Assembly (NCBI GenBank): GCA_027924585.1 | Contig: BSBM01000047.1 | Span: 26,232,501 to 26,296,500, forward strand | Direction: 5' to 3' | Length of the DNA stretch: 64,000 nucleotides | From: Larix kaempferi | Lineage: Eukaryota; Streptophyta; Pinopsida; Pinales; Pinaceae | Shown: positions 57,661 through 64,000 of the stretch, piece after piece | Layout of the letters: every line of letters begins with the position of its first letter | How positions within the stretch are numbered: the stretch's first letter is position 1 | Translations under genes and position numbers: made by a program | Notes under the pieces: model-generated | What the model was told of the DNA's origin: nothing | The model's input: only the letters and a program-made list of their open reading frames with translations | The model's database searches: none

Positions 57661-59340
57661 CAAGGATCCACCAAACATTCATGTATTAGGGAAATGATCT
57701 AACCTTAATCTAGGAAATATTACACCATAACATTTTATCCAACTCTAGGATGTATCCTATTTTATTAAAATTGCTAAAAATATGCTTTTTTATTGGGTAG
57801 AATTATAGAATATAAAATATGCTAGAAATATGCCTTTTTTAATTGGTTAGAATTGGTGAGGTTGCTTCGGAAATATTAATTTTTATTATAAAGTAGGTGG
57901 GTGAGTCAACAAATGGAAAATAGTATAGTTGGAAACATTTAAAATCCATACCATTTCCAAGTAAAATTGTAACTTAACCAGCCGCTTTTCAAAACTAACT
58001 AGGTTTAACATGAGTTAGCTAGTGGATATTTCTAATAATTTTGAGTTTAGCGTAGGTTATCAACCTGAAAATTGTAAATTGCATTAAATAACCACCACTT
58101 TTCCATGAGTAAAACCAACAGGTAATAATAATTTTAATTCATAAGTAGTTAAGATGTGTGTGGAGCATTTATGATAATAGCGGCATTGAAAATCCATCCA
58201 CTAAGCTGCCTGGTAACTTTAGGCTATGAAAAAAAAATTAGAATCCATCCAATAATTTGGTGGGTAACTTAAAAAAAAATGAACTCACATTTTTGGAGCG
58301 GGTAATTTAAAAAAAATCATGGATTTAATTAAAAGGGAAAAAAAAATTTAATATGTTTTTTTTTTTGGCTCCCTGTGAAACTCGTTAGGATAATGTCATG
58401 TCACACTAGCCACATATTTTGTATTCCATATTAGTTATTACTTTTGGATTTCATCACATGCCAGGAAAGTCAATTTTTAAATGTATTGATCCAGATTCAC
58501 ATACTAGTGCCCAAGTCAAGTTTGAAGTGTATTGATCCAGATTCAAAATTGTGATCAGAAGGTACGCAATTATAGATTTATGTAGGAAATTCGCCAATTC
58601 ATAGGGTTCAAATTCAATTCATTTTTAGATGTTCTTCAGTTGATGGTCCAATTTGAGGCATTTGGTTTGTTTACAGTAGTGATGAATCTAGTAATCTCAT
58701 AAACTATGATTCAATTTATTTTTTTAACAGAAAATGTAGCTAAAATTGATAAAAAACCAAGGCCAATAATATACTCTTCCCATGTATAATATACTTCTTC
58801 TAACTTACTAATATATTGGACCTGACTTCCACCACTAGATGATTTATGCTGCAATAACAGGTTTAATTTACCCTGAAGTTGCTTTCCTCTTGTCTGGCTC
58901 TCTTGAATCCTCAACTGTTCGGGTTGTTTACTCCTTGGTCGATCAAGCTTAACGCACCTCTCCTCTGGCTGTGTGAAGAGAATAGATTGATGTCTGCATG
59001 TGGTGGATTTATTTCTCTTGTTTCGCATAACCTATAGGGATAACCTTCAAAATCAATAAAAAGGTAGGTGAAGCTCCTCAGTAAAGTTGGCCCAATCCCA
59101 CCCATCAAGCATGTTTGTGTGCTATGATAGTTGGCCCGGGTGGTAAGTTGTTGAAATTCCCTCGGATAAGAATTATGAAATGTTATCCAACATCTTGTGA
59201 TTCCATATTTCATAGAATCCCACGTGCTTCAGAGAAGATATGGGGGGACGTAAACTTCAGTATCTGCACAATTTAAATGACCTCGACCTACATGCTTAAA
59301 CTGACCTGGAAAAGGATGGTACCAATCAACCATCTTGCGT
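57661..59340. other. AT-rich region with short local duplications
   Basis: About 57765-57860 has a duplicated AAATATGC.TTTTTT.TTGG.TAGAATT block. About 58180-58275 has ATCCATCC.. GGTAACTT duplicated. A frame on the minus strand at 58711-59213 has no recognisable domain. Nothing else is supported. Confidence 0.4.
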
Positions 59341-59342
59341 CA

Positions 59343-59700
59343 TTGATGACGCTTGAACATTTTAACACTTGTCATGTCAAATTAAGAGGGATCTAATTTT
59401 TTGCAAAGCCAATTGGATCCAGGTTCATGTTTTTGGAAGGTATATATATATTTTTTATAACTGCTAGGAGTTTGGAACTCAGATATCTTATATAACCTTA
59501 AGTGTTATAGACCAAGAAATTATATTTAAGCGGGAGGAGAAAACCCATTACACATATCATATTGAAGTACATATCATCACTAGCTCATACAGAATATTCC
59601 TAATGATTGATGCTCGAACCTTTTAACACTTGTCATGTCAAATTAAGAGGAATCTACTTTTTTGCAAAGCCAATTGGATCTAGGTTCATGTTTTCAGAAT
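59343..59700. repeat. About 95-bp direct repeat pair, 262 bp apart
   Basis: TTGATGAYGCT / TTGATGCTCG..AACACTTGTCATGTCAAATTAAGAG..GCAAAGCCAATTGGATC occurs at 59343-59440 and 59605-59700. The second copy runs into the CACTA-like element at 59716. Confidence 0.8.
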
Positions 59701-59715
59701 GAATTATTTTTTTTA

Positions 59716-60060
59716 CACTAGTACAAAAAGAGAAATTAGTGACTAAAAAATGACTAAAAATCACATATAAATGACTATTTTTGAGTCTGTGACTAATAGT
59801 AGCTAATTTCCAATATCTTATAGCTTGACTAACTTAGTTGTATATATTTTAGTCATTGATAAATGCCTTATTTAGTCGTATATTTGGTCATTGATTTAGT
59901 CATTAAATGCCACAATTAATGACTAAATCAATGACTAAATAAGGCAACTATTAATGACTAAAATAAATATGACTAAGTTAGTCGAGCTATAAGATACTAC
60001 AAATTAGCTACTAATAGTCATTTATATGCAAACTTTAGTCATTTTTTAGTCACAAATTTA
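59716..60060. mobile_element. CACTA-like foldback element
   Basis: It starts CACTAGTACAAAAAG (59716) after TTTTA and contains many copies of GACTAAA/TTTAGTC. The arms 59737-59895 and 59905-60053 are largely complementary about a centre near 59900 (for example AATCAATGACTAAATAAGGCA with its counterpart). CACTA terminal sequence and subterminal GACTAAA-type motifs are features of the En/Spm superfamily. The far terminus is not recognisable, so it is either truncated or a derived foldback. Confidence 0.65.
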
Positions 60061-61948
60061 TCATTTGAAGTAGTCATTTATCTCTATTTAGTAGTTTCAT
60101 ATTCGTTGTAGAAATGACTAATTTAGTAGTTTTATATTATATCATTTTATTTCATTATTAATCAATATAAATGACTAATTTAGTCATTTATTCATTTTAT
60201 TTGTGTTCATTAATCAATATAAATGAATATGATATTGTAGATAAATTTAAAAAATTGTTATACAATATTCATGCTCATCAAATATGAATACACATGTGAA
60301 TCATGCAAATTCTCCTTAGTTAATTACAGCAATAAATAATATCAAGTGCACACATATATAATTTCAACCATGTAAATTGTATTATAGGAAATGCCAAGTA
60401 TTACAATATATATGATTTTCCAACTGAATATCCACTAATGGACTAATACTAGTCCATGGAGAAAATGGTCTCCATACTTTACATGAAAACCATCTAGATT
60501 GATGACTTTTCAAAATATTACAATGGCCACTACTTGAAACTTGGCAATGATCACATAAATCCAATGATCCCCATATTGGCATTTAACCAACACCAACTAT
60601 GCAGTTGCACATCTTGTTGCCTAGCACGTGTCCTATGTTTTCCTTCAACTCCTTACATATTCCTATGCAGAAGTCATCTTCTGACTCTATGATTTGAGAC
60701 TTGAGATTTTCCATCCTCGAGAAATTCGACACTGCAAAGGTGAAGAGACAAGGTATCAGTTAATACTGAATTATGGAATGTTGCAAAAAACCTATGAATT
60801 GAAGACACAAAATATCAATTAATACTGAATTAAAGAATGCTTCAAAACACACTTATACTAATAGAACCAAAAAATTGTCTTGAAGGAGCTGCACGAAAAT
60901 TTTTCATTCCCTACAACAATAAAAAATACTAAAAAAGAATGTACAATTAGCTTAGAAAAGAACAATGTTTACAGTAAAAAATAGAATACTTCTATTCAAA
61001 ATTGAATATCATGATTGGCTATCCTTTTGGAATAACATCATTCGGACTTTCCTAACTGTATCTTTTCCAATAATATATAATTACACAAAAGATAGATGAC
61101 CTTACCAACAACCAATATGATACAATTACACATAAGAAAATCTGCAAGAAACTATAATTAGATATGTTATAATTGACCTCTTTTGATTGTAAATAAGTGA
61201 TAGAGACCACATTTATTCCTCTGCATACTTCCTTGTGGAAAGTACTAAACTATTTTGTATTGAATTCATCTAGCCCATCACCTCTTTTAGTATAAAATCG
61301 TATTCCAAATGTTGACTGGCAGGAGATATTGCATTGTCAATAAACTCTTTAGCATGAAACTTAAAGTTCATTAGCGCAATTTAGTGCAAATAAAGAATAA
61401 CTTAATAAAAGTGAAATCCATTTGAGGTGACCACCTCTAGGAATACTTTCAAGTGTCACTAAAACATATTAGACCAAGAAAAGTCTCCAGTTATTAAATT
61501 TCAAGTATTCTCTCAAATTTCTAGACTCAAGAAAAGTAACAAAAGAGGGGTGCCATGAAGAATATTTAGAAATATGGTTTCTTACATGAATATGACCGAA
61601 AACCACTCACATAATTTCTCAGTCTAACAAATACACTGAAAGGATGCCAAATTGTTGATTCCACTCTACATAGATTCCAAATTCATTTTGGGAAACAAAA
61701 GGTCTTAGTTCTTGCAATGCATTCTTAAAATCCTACAAGCAAAGCAACACATTTATAACAAAGTGGAATATCATGAAAGATAACTCATCAAATCCCATTG
61801 CTAGTAGGCATAAACTTGATGCAATATAGATAAAATGTGTGGGGCATGCAAATCCATTTCCATATGTTCTAACCTAGAACATGACTGGCCTCGTATCCTC
61901 TTTTTTTGAGCTAGGAATGTCCACGCTTTTGATTAAGTATTCTCTAAT
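60061..61948. other. Gene-free AT-rich interval before the last Copia element
   Basis: A short duplication with ATCA(G/A)TTAATACTGAATTA occurs at about 60754 and 60814. No credible coding region, RNA gene or transposon terminus was recognised. Confidence 0.4.
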
Positions 61949-62635
61949 GTTGATGTATATGTAACTTCGGAATGTATTTCACCTATGTATTTCATATATG
62001 TATATTGTATTCCTATAGAGATGTTATTATTCCTCTATACGAAAGTGTTTGTATTCCTATAGAGATGTTATTATTCCTCTATACGGAAGTGTCGTCATTT
62101 ATATTGTAAGTGTCGTAACTTATACTTGACGGGTTATTAGACCACCTTGTTGGGGTCGGCCCTGTATAAGTCATGTGGGTCAGAGGGTTATTAGACCACC
62201 CTATTGGGGGTCGGCCATGTGGGTCAAAGGGTTATTAGACCACCCTATTGGGGGTCGACCCAATCAGCATTATGTTATGTGGTTAAGTTGAGGCCGACCT
62301 AGTAAAGGTTATTAGGCAAGTCAAGTCAAGTATTAATAGAGTGCGGGAGGCACTCTATTTCATTATTCTATTCTCTCACACACTCTTTGGAGAGTGGCAC
62401 ACTTGTGGAGGAGGAGAAGCTACTGCTAGGCGATGTCTACCTCTCATGATTGGGTTGTATCATTTCTCTATCTATCTCTGAGGAAGTTATTGGGGTTTTT
62501 CACCTTTATGGTTTTCCCCAAGTAAACTCTGTGTCTCTTGTGTGCTTGCATTGTGTCCATGATTGATATGTTGTACATGTTGTTCTCTCAGTTAAGATCC
62601 TAGATCAAATTGAAGTAAATTCTAAAAAATTAACA
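61949..62635 (+). repeat. 5' LTR of the second gagless Copia copy
   Basis: The LTR is 687 bp, longer than the 605 bp of the first copy because of tandem duplications of about 48 bp (TATAGAGATGTTATTATTCC, near 62010 and 62055) and about 50 bp (GGGTTATTAGACCACC, near 62140, 62187 and 62229). The start is TGTTGATGTATATGTAAC and the end AAAAAATTAACA. Confidence 0.88.
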
Positions 62636-62652
62636 TGGGATCAGAGCTAGCC
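62636..62652 (+). promoter_or_regulatory. Primer binding site, second gagless Copia copy
   Basis: TGGGATCAGAGCTAGCC follows the LTR directly. One base differs from the site at 13692-13708 (G for T at position 4). Confidence 0.85.
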
Positions 62653-63783
62653 TGAAAGAAGGCATGGTATGGCATGTATGACACTTGTTGTACTTGCGAT
62701 GCTAGGGCTTGATATAACAAAAACCAGTCATTGTAGAACTTTCTCTATAAATCCATTTTGGCAAAGTTTTCAAATATGAAACATTTTCATGTTGATTAAC
62801 AGATCCCCATGTACCTTTTGTCCAAAGGACTACTTCTAATTTGTTGTACTTTGTATTTTATGATCTGTACAATCTAGGGTTTCTGCCTCTTCCAGATCTG
62901 AGTCATAAAAAGGTGACCTTGGAAAAAAGGTCATAACTTGGGCTAGAAAGCTCCAAATGAAATTTTGTAAAACGTGACAGGTAGTGCACGGACTATACTT
63001 TCTCAGTTAACGTTTTCAGAGGCCAAAACTGAACCAGTGACACGTGACACACCGTACAAGTTTTCTATCCTGTTTTATCCCATAAACAGGTCACGTTGTG
63101 ACACTTGGCATAACTCTCTCTCATAGAATCCATTTGAGGTAAGACCTGTGGGGTTGGAAATATTACAGGTCAGGCTACCACAAGAAAACTTTGCAGACCC
63201 TGTGGATCAGAAAGTTCAGAGTTACACCAGAAACAATCGGGTGCATATTTCTGTCAAAACAGAATTATTTTTTAGCACCTTCATTCATGGCTACAGGAAT
63301 TAGGGTTTCGAAAAAAGTTGGTATTTTTGTAATCGGAGACCACGGCTGAATGCTACTCATCAAAATCAAAATTTAGAGACCAAGATAAAAAAAAATTGGT
63401 TGCGTAGAAGGCCGGGCTTGATCAAACCCTAGTTTGGGACTTTGATCGGAAAAGTGGAAAATTAGGGCTTCTACAAAAGTTGGAATTTTTTAAGTCTGTG
63501 ACCATGGCTGGAAGCTCCTTAGAAAAATCGAAGTTTAGAGCTTTGGATCAAATATTTTGGTTGGGAATAAGGGTGGGATTTATCAAACCCTAGTTCAGGA
63601 TCCCATCCAGAAGATCCAGAAGTTTCAAAGGCAATTTTGAGGGGTGAAGCTTTGCAGTTTTAAAATTCTGAGTATACCGGCTTGATCTGCGCATCAAGGC
63701 GCATCTTTCTATCCTTTCAAAAGTTTGAATTTTTAGGGTTTCTCTGACCAACCCTAATCCAACTCCAGATCCAGTTCCTACAA

Positions 63784-63951
63784 ATCAAGTGGATTGGGTT
63801 AATCCTAGAAGAGAGTGGATTGGTCACCTGCATAAGTGAAGAAGTTCTTGTTTTAGAGGGAGATCAGGCTAAGGCCTTACATAAGAAGATTACAAGCAAT
63901 CTCGAAAGGTATGACTTATCCAGGGATGTTTCGATATTTGTTCATTATTAA
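63784..63951 (+). pseudogene. Truncated Copia gag fragment, second copy
   Basis: The frame IKWIGLILEESGLVTCISEEV..KALHKKITSNLERYD ends at TAA (63949-63951). It has the same N-terminal and C-terminal breakpoints and the same post-breakpoint tail (TSNL[DE]RYD.S...) as 12204-12370, with about a dozen changes. There is no credible start codon nearby. Confidence 0.75.
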
Positions 63952-64000
63952 GTTTATGGTATGTTTGTCTTCATATTATTACGGTTAGTACAATCTTGAT

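Larger units (their letters stand above)
61949..64000 (+). mobile_element. 5' part of a second copy of the gagless Copia family
   Basis: The 5' LTR is 61949-62635, the primer site 62636-62652 and the leader continues to the window edge. The leader is co-linear with the reverse strand of 12130-13708, including GGTCACGTT, the AGGGTTTCGAAAAAAGT-type blocks and a gag fragment with the same breakpoint. The two elements are in opposite orientation about 48 kb apart. The 3' part is outside the window. Confidence 0.88.

Noticed and set aside
58711-59213. Minus-strand frames of 100-105 residues
   Set aside because: Two overlapping frames without domains or initiation context. Chance is the simplest explanation.

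Overview
This window is nuclear DNA from a seed plant with a large, repeat-rich genome. The evidence is dense nested LTR retrotransposons of plant Copia and Ty3/gypsy types, plant-type primer binding sites, foldback elements and a roughly 180-bp satellite. Some protein remnants feel gymnosperm-like, but that is a weak impression and the species cannot be fixed from sequence alone. I see no intact host gene, no rRNA or tRNA gene and no CRISPR.

Layout. 1-3120: 5' end of a minus-strand Ty3/gypsy element with an unbroken 640-codon Gag that runs off the left edge. 3184-6452: a broken gene for a ~1,090-residue coiled-coil protein, probably transposon-associated. 6856-14313: a minus-strand Copia element with near-identical 605-bp LTRs and a 5-bp target duplication, but with gag gutted, the RT catalytic motif destroyed and several minisatellites before its 3' LTR. 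14319-16225: CpG-rich, degenerate repeat DNA. 16225-18490: truncated minus-strand Copia (5' LTR, gag, start of protease). 18491-28060: decayed plus-strand Ty3/gypsy element, itself carrying a hAT-like insertion (19234-20255) and a probable solo LTR (about 22154-22906). 28061-38750: LTR-internal-LTR-internal-LTR array of a non-autonomous gypsy-like family, with a 1,026-bp solo LTR inserted (36922-37947). 38752-46893: a third minus-strand Copia copy, cut off at its 3' end and interrupted by a small gag-only LTR element (42365-45249). 46894-48480: ~180-bp satellite with a seven-monomer higher-order period. 48480-61948: AT-rich DNA with DUF4283/zinc-knuckle remnants, a gypsy gag pseudogene, local tandem duplications and two foldback structures. 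61949-64000: plus-strand 5' end of a second copy of the 6856-14313 Copia family.

The elements are parasites layered on one another. The most informative signals are: (a) two Copia copies in opposite orientation share the same truncated gag fragment, so they belong to a propagating non-autonomous lineage; (b) two Copia pol regions carry a matching 414/415-bp GT-AG candidate intron between the integrase and RT segments, with a conserved branch-point-like motif; (c) the satellite has higher-order structure; (d) a hAT-like insertion has an 8-bp palindromic target duplication; (e) an LTR array has two internal regions. I did not find a convincing new host defence or metabolic system.
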